64,000 bases of DNA from Dermabacter sp. (lineage in GTDB: Bacteria; Actinomycetota; Actinomycetes; Actinomycetales; Dermabacteraceae). The notes below the pieces were generated by a model. It saw only the letters and a list, made by a program, of their open reading frames with translations, did no database searches and was not told the origin of the DNA. This document shows positions 9,618 to 17,955 of the stretch, piece after piece. A program made the translations under genes and the position numbers. How positions within the stretch are numbered: position 1 is the first letter of the stretch; every line of letters begins with the position of its first letter. Where the stretch lies: positions 248,001-312,000 of the forward strand of contig JAUNTX010000003.1 of assembly GCA_030538475.1 (NCBI GenBank). Reading direction: 5' to 3'.

Positions 9618-10253
9618 ATGCGCGTGATCGACTCCCTCCTGAATCTGCTGGGCCGCCTCTCCCGCGACCCCTCGGTGCGCCGGGCCACGCGCGCGGTCGT
9701 GAAAGAGGGCGTGCGCCGCGCGCGAGGCTCTCGCGGCGCGTCCACCGGAGCGTCCAGAGGCGCCCCATCCGCCGGCTCCTCCTCCGCACGGGCCGACGGC
9801 AGTGGCTCCTCGAGCCCCGACGAGCGCGCAGCCGCACTGAGCGACCGCGACTCGCGCAAGCCGCTCACGATGACCTACGACGCGACACCCGATTCCCACC
9901 CGGACCCGGGCGAAATCGTGTGGGCCTGGGTGAGCTTCGAGGACGATCCAAGCCGCGGCAAGGACCGCCCGCTGCTCGTCCTGGCGGAAGAATCCGGGGC
10001 CGACGGGCCCGTGGTCGTCGGCCTCATGCTCTCTTCTCGCGACCGCGGGCGGGGCGATCACACCGACGCCCACGGCAACCGGTGGGTCGATATCGGCACG
10101 GGAGACTGGGACCGGAAGGGGCGAGCTTCCGAGGTGCGGATCAACCGCCTGATCCGGGTCCGCGTGGCCGACGTGCGCCGCCCCGGCGGCGCGCTCGACC
10201 GGGCCCGCTTCGAGTCGGTGGCCAACGCCACACGTGACGCGCACGGCTGGTAG
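9618..10253 (+). CDS. Orphan PemK/MazF-like protein
   Basis: 211 aa. The C-terminal half (about 90-211) has the PemK/MazF-type beta-barrel signature: [11 protein letters not shown] at the start, [21 protein letters not shown], and an INRLIRV strand. In classical MazF this fold cleaves mRNA. The N-terminal part has a short amphipathic region and a Ser/Gly/Arg-rich, probably disordered linker (about 35-85). No antitoxin gene adjoins it: lepA is divergent upstream and rpsT lies 252 nt downstream. This position next to lepA/rpsT recurs in actinobacteria, so a conserved non-toxin role is possible. Ribonuclease activity is not demonstrated by sequence. Confidence 0.75.
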   Translation: MRVIDSLLNLLGRLSRDPSVRRATRAVVKEGVRRARGSRGASTGASRGAPSAGSSSARADGSGSSSPDERAAALSDRDSRKPLTMTYDATPDSHPDPGEIVWAWVSFEDDPSRGKDRPLLVLAEESGADGPVVVGLMLSSRDRGRGDHTDAHGNRWVDIGTGDWDRKGRASEVRINRLIRVRVADVRRPGGALDRARFESVANATRDAHGW

Positions 10254-10301
10254 GCCCCGTGGCAGCCTCGCGCGGCCGGGGCCCTGGTAGGGTGGTCGGC
10301 T

Positions 10302-10317
10302 GTATGTGTGAACATAC
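10302..10317. repeat. Palindrome upstream of rpsT
   Basis: Perfect inverted repeat GTATGT-GTGA-ACATAC in the 252-nt gap between the PemK-like gene and rpsT. A -10-like TAGGGT lies at 10288-10293, so the palindrome would sit just downstream of a transcription start and may be an operator. Apart from this and the rpsT ribosome binding site I see nothing else in the gap. Confidence 0.4.
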
Positions 10318-10505
10318 CGCGTGCATGCGAAGCGAGTGCCCCTCCCGTGTCTGGGACACCTCGTGGGCTGCAGGGCACGCGTGTTGTTGATCGTGTAGCG
10401 CACCGCGGACGTCTCCAGGCGACACCCCACCGCCGGTCCCCGCTTGCGTGTGCGCCCTCAGCACGATCGACGTTCCACCACCATCAAGACCAGAAAAGGC
10501 ACCAC

Positions 10506-10772
10506 GTGGCAAACATCAAGTCCCAGATCAAGCGCATCAAGACCAACGAGAAGGCTCGCGAGCGCAACAAGGCGTACCGCAGCGAACTCAAGACGTACGT
10601 GCGCAAGGTCCGCACCGCCGTCGCCGCGGGCGACGCCGACGCGTCGAGCACCGCACTGGCCGCCGCGAACCGCAAGCTCGACAAGGCCGTCTCCAAGGGC
10701 GTCATCCACAAGAACCAGGCCGCGAACCGCAAGTCGGGTCTCGCGAAGCTTGTGAGCACGCTCAGCAAGTAA
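10506..10772 (+). CDS. rpsT: 30S ribosomal protein S20
   Basis: 88-residue, strongly basic primary 16S rRNA-binding protein. It begins with the canonical [20 protein letters not shown] and ends in [15 protein letters not shown] 10506 is used, with AAAAGG about 7 nt upstream; the longer open frame starting at 10308 is not supported by the family. A strong intrinsic terminator follows 30 nt after the stop, consistent with a monocistronic gene. Confidence 0.97.
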   Translation: MANIKSQIKRIKTNEKARERNKAYRSELKTYVRKVRTAVAAGDADASSTALAAANRKLDKAVSKGVIHKNQAANRKSGLAKLVSTLSK

Positions 10773-10800
10773 CCGAGTCGAGCGTTATCGCTCGCTCCCG

Positions 10801-10835
10801 GCGCGCCCTCACCGATGGTGGGGGCGCGTTGTTGT
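10801..10835 (+). terminator. Intrinsic terminator after rpsT
   Basis: Stem CGCGCCCTCACC / GGTGGGGGCGCG with one mismatch and a 3-nt loop (GAT), followed by TTGTTGTG. It begins 29 nt after the rpsT stop codon. Confidence 0.75.
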
Positions 10836-11083
10836 GCGCGCGGGAGATCACGCCATCGCGTGCGTGACCTGCACAGGTGTGCCGCGCCAGGCGCGTGGCC
10901 CGGTGACGCACCGGTTCACGTGCGTGGCGCCCGCCAGCACGCTCATGCAACAATGTTGTCCTTGTTGCGGACCACGCGGTCCGCCCCTGCTGCTCTCCTC
11001 AACATCCATGCCCCGCAGTGTCGCGGAGACCGCGGGACATCACGCCCATACTGACTGACCCCTACTGTGAAGAGAGCCAGCCC
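10836..11083. promoter_or_regulatory. AbgT upstream region with two inverted repeats
   Basis: Non-coding stretch before the transporter gene; together with the rpsT terminator region, the gene-free interval is about 310 nt. It holds GCAACAA-N8-TTGTTGC (10947-10968) and, abutting it, GCGGACC-N4-GGTCCGC (10967-10984). The first looks like a dyad operator, the second could be an operator or a leader hairpin. No coding sequence with family resemblance was seen here. Confidence 0.4.
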
Positions 11084-12664
11084 ATGAGCGCATCCTCCTC
11101 CCCCGCTGCCGAGCCCGATCTCGGGCCCGCCAAGAAGCGGCGCGGCATTTTCCAACTGTTCCTGGACATCATCGAAGTGGGCGGCAACAAGCTGCCGCAC
11201 CCCGCCACGCTGTTCGGCCTGCTCGCCGTCGCGGTCGTGCTCGCCTCGTGGCTGCTGTCCACCCTCGGCGTCACCGCGGTCGACCCGAGCGATGGCAGCA
11301 CCATCGAGATCACGAACCTGCTCGAGCGCGAAGGCGTGCAGTGGATGTTCACCTCGGCGGTCGCGAACTTCATCAACTTCGCTCCCCTCGGCGTCGTGCT
11401 GGCCACGATGATCGGCATCGGCATGGCCGAACAGTCCGGGCTCATCGGCACGGTACTGCGCTCGTTCATCCTCGCCGTCCCGAAGCCGCTCGTGACCCTC
11501 GGCATCGTCTTCGCCGGCGTCATGTCCTCCGTCGCCTCCGACGCCGGATACGTGGTCCTGCCGCCGCTGGCCGCCATCTTGTTCATGGCCGTCGGCCGCC
11601 ACCCCCTCGCGGGTATCGCCGCCGCATTCGCGGGCGTCTCCGCGGGCTTCAGCGCAAACCTGCTGCTCTCCGGCACCGACGTCATGCTCGGCGAACTCAC
11701 CATCGAGGCGGCCGCGACGGTCGATCCCGCCTACGCGGCGGGCATGAACCTCGCGATGAACTACTACTTCATCATCGCCAGCACCTTCCTGCTCACCATC
11801 GTCGGCACGCTCGTGAGCCAGTACATCGTGGAGCCCCGCCTCGGCCCCTGGAAGGGCGAGGGCCTGATCGACCAGAGCGATAGCGAGGCCATGGCCCTGA
11901 CCGCGACCGAGAAGAAGGGCCTCACATGGGCCGGGATCTCGCTCGTCATCACCCTCATTGCCCTGGCCCTGCTCATCGTGCCGGAGAACGGACTGTTGCG
12001 CGGCGAGGGCGGCGCGGTGGTCCAGTCGCCGTTCATGAGCTCGCTCGTCATCATTATCATCATCGCGTTCTTCGTACCCGGCCTGGTCTACGGCATCGTC
12101 ACGAAGGTGGTCACGAACGATACCGATGCCGTGGACCTCATCTCGAAGACCATGGCGGGCATGTCGATGTTCCTCGTGCTCGCCTTCACCGCCGGTCAAT
12201 TCATCGCCTACTTCAGCGAATCCGGGCTCGGCAAACTCATCTCCGTGCTCGGCGCGAACTTCCTCGACTCGATCAGCCTCACCGGCATCCTGCTCGTGCT
12301 CGTGTTCATGGGCTTCGTGGGCGTCATCAACCTCTTCGTCGGCTCCGCCTCGGCGAAGTGGGCGATGCTGGCCCCGATCATGGTGCCGATCATGATGCAC
12401 CTCGGGATCTCCCCCGAGTTCACGCAGGCCGCCTACCGCGTCTCGGATTCGGCCACGAACATCCTCAGCCCGCTGCTGACCTACTTCGCGCTCATCATCG
12501 CGGTGGCCCAGCGGTATGACAAGAAGATCGGCATCGGCTCGATGATCGCCACGATGCTGCCGTACTCGATCGCGTTCATGGTGGCGTGGGCGCTCATGAC
12601 GCTCGGCTGGTACGGCCTCGAGTTGCCGCTCGGCCCGAACTCGCCGGTGCACTACACCCCGTAA
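11084..12664 (+). CDS. AbgT family transporter
   Basis: Integral membrane protein of 526 aa in the AbgT/MtrF family. Members take up p-aminobenzoyl-glutamate or export antimicrobial sulfonamides and p-aminobenzoate. Family signatures: NKLPHPATLFG after a short cytoplasmic N terminus, SDAGYVVLPPLAA, GTDVMLGELT, and YRVSDSATNILSPLL near the C-terminal substrate-binding re-entrant region. About 11 hydrophobic segments. ATG 11084 is chosen (GAGAG upstream, family N terminus); an upstream in-frame ATG at 11018 lacks support. Monocistronic, with inverted repeats upstream suggesting a dedicated regulator. Confidence 0.9.
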   Translation: MSASSSPAAEPDLGPAKKRRGIFQLFLDIIEVGGNKLPHPATLFGLLAVAVVLASWLLSTLGVTAVDPSDGSTIEITNLLEREGVQWMFTSAVANFINFAPLGVVLATMIGIGMAEQSGLIGTVLRSFILAVPKPLVTLGIVFAGVMSSVASDAGYVVLPPLAAILFMAVGRHPLAGIAAAFAGVSAGFSANLLLSGTDVMLGELTIEAAATVDPAYAAGMNLAMNYYFIIASTFLLTIVGTLVSQYIVEPRLGPWKGEGLIDQSDSEAMALTATEKKGLTWAGISLVITLIALALLIVPENGLLRGEGGAVVQSPFMSSLVIIIIIAFFVPGLVYGIVTKVVTNDTDAVDLISKTMAGMSMFLVLAFTAGQFIAYFSESGLGKLISVLGANFLDSISLTGILLVLVFMGFVGVINLFVGSASAKWAMLAPIMVPIMMHLGISPEFTQAAYRVSDSATNILSPLLTYFALIIAVAQRYDKKIGIGSMIATMLPYSIAFMVAWALMTLGWYGLELPLGPNSPVHYTP

Positions 12665-12715
12665 TATCCCGGGCGTGCACCCCGGTGATGCGCCGGGGCG
12701 CGCCCCGTGAAACCC

Positions 12716-12752
12716 CAGGTGCGCGGCCGCTCTACAGCAGGCCGCGCACCTG
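12716..12752. terminator. Bidirectional terminator between abgT-family gene and the holA-side small ORF
   Basis: Perfect 13-bp stem CAGGTGCGCGGCC / GGCCGCGCACCTG with an 11-nt loop (12729-12739). It lies between convergent transcription units. The loop contains the stop codon (12732-12734) of the small minus-strand ORF, so the last sense codons of that ORF form one arm. No long T-run on either side. Confidence 0.7.
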
Positions 12753-12848
12753 TTCCACGAGCGTTTCGAGCAGGAGCAGGACCACGAGCAGGGTCATGAG
12801 GGAGATGGCGACGGCCCAGATGATCCGGCCGGTGCGGTTGGGAGTCAT
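12732..12848 (-). CDS. Predicted 38-residue single-pass membrane peptide
   Basis: ORF of 38 codons beginning MTPNRTGRIIWAVAIS and ending EQVRGLL. A basic N terminus (TPNRTGR) is followed by one strong hydrophobic helix (about residues 9-29, with a run of Leu/Val) and a short polar tail. AAGGAA sits 4 nt before the ATG. It starts 20 nt after the holA stop on the same strand, so it would be in the holA transcript, and its end overlaps the terminator hairpin. Function unknown. Real translation is plausible rather than certain. Confidence 0.5.
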   Translation of the reverse strand: MTPNRTGRIIWAVAISLMTLLVVLLLLETLVEQVRGLL

Positions 12849-12868
12849 GGTGTTCCTTATCCGTGGTC

Positions 12869-13855
12869 TCAGCGGGCGCGTCGGGCGCGCACGATCTCAA
12901 CGATCAGGCGCTGCAGCACCCATTGCGGGTCCCGTTCCTGGCCTTTGACGCCCGCATCCGCCCGGGCCACGGCCTCGAGCGAAGCGGCGAGCGCACGATC
13001 AGTGAAGTGTCGGGCCTCGCGGGACTGGTTGCGGAACATCCACTCGGGCATCCCGAGCGAACTCGCAGTGGCGCCCGGGATGGAGACGCGGGCCAGCTGG
13101 CGCATCTTGGAGGCGAAGGTGCCGACGAGCGCCGCGGGGGCGATGCCCGCGAGTTCGGCCTGGCGCAGCAGCGCGAGAGCGTCCCGCTCGCGGCCCGCGA
13201 GGGTGGCGTCGGCGACGGCGAAGCCGGTCGTGTCGGCGCGGCCCGCCGTAAGGGCGTGCACGTGCGCGAGAGTGATGGGGCCCGCGCTCGAGTCGTCCTC
13301 CGGGGCCGTGTCGGCCATGAGCTGCTGGCACGTGGCGGCCAGTTCCATGAGGTCGCTGCCGAACGCTTCCACGAGCGAGGTGACGGCATCGGAGTTAATG
13401 CGCCTGCCCGCGCGCGAGAACTCGCTCATCGCGAACGTGGCGATGTCCTTGGACTTCTTGAGCGGCGCGGCGCTCACCCACGGGTAGGACGACTTTTTCA
13501 CGGTGTCGATGAGTTTCTTGCCGCGCGCATCCCCGCGGTGAAGGAGCACGAGGCTCACGTCGGGCTCGGGTGAGGCCACGTAGGCGATGAGCGCCTCGAT
13601 GAGCGGATCGCCGCCCTTGGCCACATCGTCGATGAGGACGAGCCGGGGTTCGCCGAACAGGGAGGGGGCGCTCACTTGCGCGAGGTCGTATTTCGAGGTT
13701 TCTTGCGCCGCGAGGTCGTGGATCTCGAGGTTGTCGTGGGCGGCGCGGCTGAGGTCCTTGAGGCGCTGCACGACCCGCTGCGCGAACAGCTGCTCCCTTC
13801 CGGTCACCAGGACCACCGGCGCCGGCGCCACGCTGTGCCACTGAACCTCGCTCAT
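12869..13855 (-). CDS. holA: DNA polymerase III subunit delta
   Basis: Clamp-loader subunit that opens the sliding clamp ring during replication. 328 aa. The N-terminal RecA-like fold retains VVLVTGREQLFAQRVVQRL; as in other delta subunits it has no functional Walker A. The middle carries LFGEPRLVLIDDVAKGG and the C terminus a collar domain ending in QRLIVEIVRARR. The gene lies next to comEC/comEA as in other actinobacteria (for example Mycobacterium). Confidence 0.94.
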   Translation of the reverse strand: MSEVQWHSVAPAPVVLVTGREQLFAQRVVQRLKDLSRAAHDNLEIHDLAAQETSKYDLAQVSAPSLFGEPRLVLIDDVAKGGDPLIEALIAYVASPEPDVSLVLLHRGDARGKKLIDTVKKSSYPWVSAAPLKKSKDIATFAMSEFSRAGRRINSDAVTSLVEAFGSDLMELAATCQQLMADTAPEDDSSAGPITLAHVHALTAGRADTTGFAVADATLAGRERDALALLRQAELAGIAPAALVGTFASKMRQLARVSIPGATASSLGMPEWMFRNQSREARHFTDRALAASLEAVARADAGVKGQERDPQWVLQRLIVEIVRARRAR

Positions 13856-13910
13856 CGGGCCCTCTCGTTGATTCCCGGGGGCGCCTCGGCGCCCCGCTGG
13901 CCGCCCCAGT

Positions 13911-16280
13911 CTATTCGAGAGCGGGACCGCCGAGCAGCCGCCACTGCCCGCCGTCGATCTTCAGGCGCACCGTGCCGTGCTCGTCCGTGCGCAGCACCCG
14001 CACGCCCTGGTTCTCGAGCATCCGCAGGGCGGTGGGGTGCGGGTGCCCGTAGGAGTTGGCGCCCACGCCGATGAGGCCCACGCGGGCCCGGGTCAGCGCG
14101 TATAGCTCGGGGAATTGCCTGCGGGAGCCGTGGTGCGCGACCTTGACCAAATCGGCCTCGGGGACGTCGCTTGCCGCTAGTGCCTCTTGCGCGAGGGGTT
14201 CGAGGTCTCCTAGCGTGAGGACCGAGAGCCCGTCGGGCCCGTCGATGTGGACGGCGAGGGAGCAGTCGTTGAGCGCGGACTCGTCGCTGCCCTGCTCCGC
14301 GGCGCCCATGCTCCGGGCCACCTCTGCCGACGGGGGCCACAGCACCGTCAATCCGAGCCCGCCGAGGTGCTCGGCGTGGCCCGCGAGCGGCATGGTCACC
14401 GAGGTCGAGGGCGGGAGGGAGCGCGCGGTGGAGTCATCGAGCGGGCACAGCCACGCCTCGCGTGGTGCGAGCGGCCCGGAAAGGACCTCGAGGGCTCCCA
14501 CGTGATCGGCGTGCGGGTGCGTGAGGATCGCGAGGTCGATCCGCTGGACGCCGAGGGCGCCGAGGCACGTCTCGAGCACCCGGGGATCGGGGCCCGTATC
14601 GACGAGGATGGTTGGCGCCTCGGCGCTCGCCTGTTCGCGCACCACGAGGGCATCGCCCTGGCCCACGTCGCACATCGCGACCTGCCAGTCCTCTCCGGCC
14701 CCGCTGCCCGCGCGCACGCCCCACGCGGCAAGGACGAGCGCGAGGCTCGCCGCAAGCGCCCACCGCACGATTCGGTTCGAGCGCAGCCGCAGCAGGGCTA
14801 TGCCCGCCGCGATAGCGAGGGCGGCGAGAACCACCCCGCGGGCGCCCGCGGGAAGGGTGACGTGGGCGCCGGGAAGGGACTCAAAGACGAGGGCGATGAG
14901 GACGAGGACGTGGGCGAGGGCGCCCGAGGCCCACAGGGCCCAGGTGGCCGGGAGGGGCGCGATGGGCACGAGGATGGCGCCGACGAAGCCGAGGATCGTG
15001 GCGGGTGCGACAACGATTTCCGCGAGGATGTTCGCGCTCACGGACCAGATGGAGAGTTCGGGGCGCAGCAGGATGAGCACGGGAGTGCAGGCCACTTGCG
15101 CCGCGAATGGGACGGCCAGCACGAGCGCGAGGCGTTCGCTCACGCGCTTCCCGCTCGCCTCGTGCAGGAGCCGGGCGAGCCAGGGGGCGAGCACGAGGAT
15201 CGCGCCCGTGGCGAGGACGCTGAGCACGAAGCCGTAGCTCGCCGCGAGGGGCGGCTCGATGATCGACCACGCGAGGACGGCGAGGGCGAGGGCGTTCAGG
15301 GCAGGTGTGCGCACGCCGATGAAGCGGGCCACGAGCAGCGGGGCGGCCATGGTGGCCGCCCGCACCAGACTGGGCTCCGGGCCCACGACGAGGACGTAGC
15401 CGAGGATCGCGAGGCCCGCGAGCGCCACGCGCACGCGGCGGCGGACGCCGAGATAGAGCAGCGGAATCGCGACACTGGCGTAGACGAAGGCGACGTTCGC
15501 GCCGGAGACGGCCACGAGGTGCGTGAGGCCGGAGACCTTCATCGCCTCATCCACCTCGGCGCTCATGCCGGAGGTGTCGCCGATGGTCATGCCGCGCACG
15601 AGCGCGGCTTCGTCCGGGGGCAGGAAGGCGGTGGCCTCGCGCAGCCGCGCGTGGATAGTGGCGCGCCACGCGGGGCCCTCCCCCGCCCCGGGCGTGGGAG
15701 CTGTGGATCGGGACAGGTCGGTGACGGTGACAAAGAACGTGCTCCCGTCCCGCTCGAAGCGTCCGCTCACGCGCACGGCGTCACCGGCGGCGAGCGCGGT
15801 CGCGTCCTCCGGTCCGATTCCACGCGTGGACTCGTCGATGCGCAGCACGAATCGGCTTCCCGCGGGCAGCGATACGGTGTGGCGTCCGATGGTGGCGTCG
15901 GTGCCGAGCGGCACGGCGGAGGCGCTCAGGTGCGCCGTACGCCAGGGGGCGGCGCCGGCTCTGTGTGCAGGTGAGGCGGGTGAGGAGGTGAGGCGCACGT
16001 CGGCGGTGATGCGTGCGGGGCCGACGGCGGCCGCATCGACCGCGGCGCGGTCCGCGTGAAGGCCGGAGAGCACCGCGCCAAGGGCGAGGCCCGCGATGAC
16101 GCACAGCGCTCCGTGGGCGCGCAGGCGCCGCTCGGGGACCATGAGGGCGACGAGGCCGGGTAGGACGGCAATGAGTGCGGCGGACGCGCCCACGGCATTG
16201 CCGACGATGGCCGCGATCCACACGAGAATCGCGGCGGGCACGAGCCAGAGGCCGCGGGGATCAGACGGTGATGCGGTCAC
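13911..16280 (-). CDS. comEC: ComEC/Rec2 DNA uptake channel
   Basis: Inner-membrane channel of natural transformation, about 789 aa. Order: N-terminal membrane helices and a soluble OB-like segment, central Competence domain (residues roughly 240-510, beginning around EAALVRGMTIGDTSG and containing HLVAVSGANVAFVY), then a C-terminal metallo-beta-lactamase-like domain with CDVGQGDALVV and LTHPHADHVG (retained HxHxDH metal motif). GTG 16280 is taken as start, overlapping the comEA 3' end by 20 nt; the open frame further upstream is a comEA shadow. The presence of both comEA and comEC makes a transformation system possible, but pilus genes are not in the window. Confidence 0.93.
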   Translation of the reverse strand: MTASPSDPRGLWLVPAAILVWIAAIVGNAVGASAALIAVLPGLVALMVPERRLRAHGALCVIAGLALGAVLSGLHADRAAVDAAAVGPARITADVRLTSSPASPAHRAGAAPWRTAHLSASAVPLGTDATIGRHTVSLPAGSRFVLRIDESTRGIGPEDATALAAGDAVRVSGRFERDGSTFFVTVTDLSRSTAPTPGAGEGPAWRATIHARLREATAFLPPDEAALVRGMTIGDTSGMSAEVDEAMKVSGLTHLVAVSGANVAFVYASVAIPLLYLGVRRRVRVALAGLAILGYVLVVGPEPSLVRAATMAAPLLVARFIGVRTPALNALALAVLAWSIIEPPLAASYGFVLSVLATGAILVLAPWLARLLHEASGKRVSERLALVLAVPFAAQVACTPVLILLRPELSIWSVSANILAEIVVAPATILGFVGAILVPIAPLPATWALWASGALAHVLVLIALVFESLPGAHVTLPAGARGVVLAALAIAAGIALLRLRSNRIVRWALAASLALVLAAWGVRAGSGAGEDWQVAMCDVGQGDALVVREQASAEAPTILVDTGPDPRVLETCLGALGVQRIDLAILTHPHADHVGALEVLSGPLAPREAWLCPLDDSTARSLPPSTSVTMPLAGHAEHLGGLGLTVLWPPSAEVARSMGAAEQGSDESALNDCSLAVHIDGPDGLSVLTLGDLEPLAQEALAASDVPEADLVKVAHHGSRRQFPELYALTRARVGLIGVGANSYGHPHPTALRMLENQGVRVLRTDEHGTVRLKIDGGQWRLLGGPALE

Positions 16281-17172
16281 GGAACTTCCCGAGCGTCGCC
16301 TGCCCGATGCCGGACACATCGGTGAGCGCCTCGACGGAGCTAAACGGCCCGTTCGCCTCCCGGTGGGCGATGATGCGTTCGGCAATGGCCGGGCCGATGC
16401 CCGGCAGTTCTTGCAGATCGGTCGAGCTCGCGGTGTTGACGTTGATGAGGCCGCCCGCTGCGGCGCTGCCGGACGCGGCGCCGGATCCCTGCTGGGCACC
16501 GTCAGAGTCGCCGCCTCCCGCACTGCCCGAAGCACCCCCACCGCTCACCCCGGCGCGCGGATCCTCCCCCACGGCGGGCACGTAGATCTGCTCGCCATCG
16601 CTCACGGCGCGGGCCAGGTTCACCGCCGCGGGGTCGGCGTCGGCTGTCAGGCCGCCCGCGGCCTCAATCGCGTCGGCCACGCGGGCATCGGCGCTCAGGT
16701 GCACCACGGCAGGCTCGACCACCTGCCCGACCACGTGGACCCGCACCTGCGTGCCCGCGGTTCCCGAAGCGGGGTCGCCCGGCTGGGCCGGTGCGGCGCC
16801 GGGCTCGGCGGCGGGCGGGGCGCTCGCCATGGGCGCCGAGGAGGAGGCATCGGCGCCGCTGGCCGCCTCGGGCGTCTCTGCACTGGACGTGCCTGCGGTC
16901 GGCTCGGTGATCGCCTGGTCGCTCACGGTCATGGAGGCCGCCATGTGGATGCCGCCGCCCACGAGCGCGAGCGCGGCGATGAGGCCCACGAGGAAGCTCG
17001 GCTCGCGCAGCGCCGCCCAGCGGATGCGGGAGCGGGCAGGGGCGCTCTCGCGCGCCCACGCTTCGACCTCGGCCCACGAGCGTTCACGGTCGGTGGGCGC
17101 GGACGGCCCGTCGCTATCCGCCGCGGCGGGCGGCGGTGCGGGCGGTGAAGGAAACTCTGCGCGATGCCTCAT
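16261..17172 (-). CDS. comEA: ComEA family DNA-binding protein
   Basis: 303-residue membrane-anchored DNA receptor of competence. A long Pro/Ala-rich, charged N terminus (1-65) precedes one transmembrane helix (about 72-92), then an Ala/Ser/Gly-rich linker. Next comes an SLBB domain (about 135-200, VRVHVVGQVVEPAVVHL) and a C-terminal helix-hairpin-helix pair: INVNTASSTDLQELPGIGP and SVEALTDVSGIGQATL. It overlaps comEC by 20 nt and both are read together. Confidence 0.94.
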   Translation of the reverse strand: MRHRAEFPSPPAPPPAAADSDGPSAPTDRERSWAEVEAWARESAPARSRIRWAALREPSFLVGLIAALALVGGGIHMAASMTVSDQAITEPTAGTSSAETPEAASGADASSSAPMASAPPAAEPGAAPAQPGDPASGTAGTQVRVHVVGQVVEPAVVHLSADARVADAIEAAGGLTADADPAAVNLARAVSDGEQIYVPAVGEDPRAGVSGGGASGSAGGGDSDGAQQGSGAASGSAAAGGLINVNTASSTDLQELPGIGPAIAERIIAHREANGPFSSVEALTDVSGIGQATLGKFRDRITV

Positions 17173-17231
17173 GGCACCACGCTAGGCAGGGCGATCAGCG
17201 CGTGCGGCGCACGGCGAGAGATGGGGATAAC

Positions 17232-17246
17232 CGGCCCCGGGGGCCG
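17232..17246 (-). terminator. Possible terminator after the VKOR gene
   Basis: Short GC hairpin CGGCCC-CGG-GGGCCG in the 99-nt gap between the VKOR stop and the comEA start. Read on the minus strand it is preceded, not followed, by a T-run, so its strength is doubtful. Confidence 0.3.
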
Positions 17247-17271
17247 AAAAATGGGGCGTGGAGAGCGCGCC

Positions 17272-17955
17272 TTAGCGCAGGCCGAACATGACGAGCCACT
17301 GCTCGAAGAACACGACGATGGCCGCGACGATGACGAGGAGGTACCAGGCGAGGCTCAGCGGCACCCAGGCGCGCATGAGGCGCCGGGCGGTACCCGAGAC
17401 CTGCAGGACATCGGTTTCGACGAGCCGGGCGAGCATGACGAAGAACATCGGGGCGCTCACGGCCCAGACCACAAGGCACCACGGGCACAGGGCGTGGATC
17501 GCGAATAGGGCGTTGAGGGCCAGCCAGTGCACGAACGCGAAGGAGAACACCACCCCGCCAAACGCCGCCCACACGAACCAGCCCGGCAGCTGAACCCGCG
17601 ACAGATACAGGGCGCCCACGACCCCCATGATGGAGAAGCCCGTGAGTCCGATGAACATGTTGGGGATGATGAATGTGCTCGCCTGCCACGTGCCGAGGAA
17701 GGTGCCGCACGAAATGAAGGGGCTGATGTCGCACGCGAGCGATGCCCCCGGATTCTCCAGGAGCGCGAGCTTGTCGAGGCTCAGCGCGAGCGAGGCGATC
17801 CAGCCGAGCGCGCTGCCCACGAGCAGCACCCAGCCGACGGTACCTGCGCCCGCCTTCGGCCGCGCCTCGCGCTCCGCGCGCAGCTCGGCGTCAATCTGGG
17901 CAATCTCCGCGGCCTCGAGGGCCGCGTCATTCGTCGCGTCAGTCACGTCGCTCAT
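17272..17955 (-). CDS. Vitamin K epoxide reductase (VKOR) family membrane protein
   Basis: About 227 aa. Bacterial VKOR homologues reoxidise DsbA-like proteins with quinone, supporting disulfide formation outside the membrane. Four or five helices follow an acidic cytoplasmic N terminus (1-35). Redox cysteines are present: Cys75 and Cys83 (CDISPFISC) and the active-site CPWC at 157-160. Start is ATG 17955 because of residue pattern; it overlaps the oleD 3' end by 17 nt, so it is probably cotranscribed with the ole genes. No thioredoxin-like Dsb partner adjoins it. Confidence 0.88.
   Translation of the reverse strand: MSDVTDATNDAALEAAEIAQIDAELRAEREARPKAGAGTVGWVLLVGSALGWIASLALSLDKLALLENPGASLACDISPFISCGTFLGTWQASTFIIPNMFIGLTGFSIMGVVGALYLSRVQLPGWFVWAAFGGVVFSFAFVHWLALNALFAIHALCPWCLVVWAVSAPMFFVMLARLVETDVLQVSGTARRLMRAWVPLSLAWYLLVIVAAIVVFFEQWLVMFGLR

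Noticed and set aside
9453-10430. N-terminal extension of lepA on the minus strand
   Set aside because: It is antisense to the PemK-like gene, has no LepA homology, and a good ribosome binding site exists at the GTG at 9452.
16281-16541. Extension of comEC into comEA
   Set aside because: Low-complexity shadow of comEA in another frame with no family similarity.
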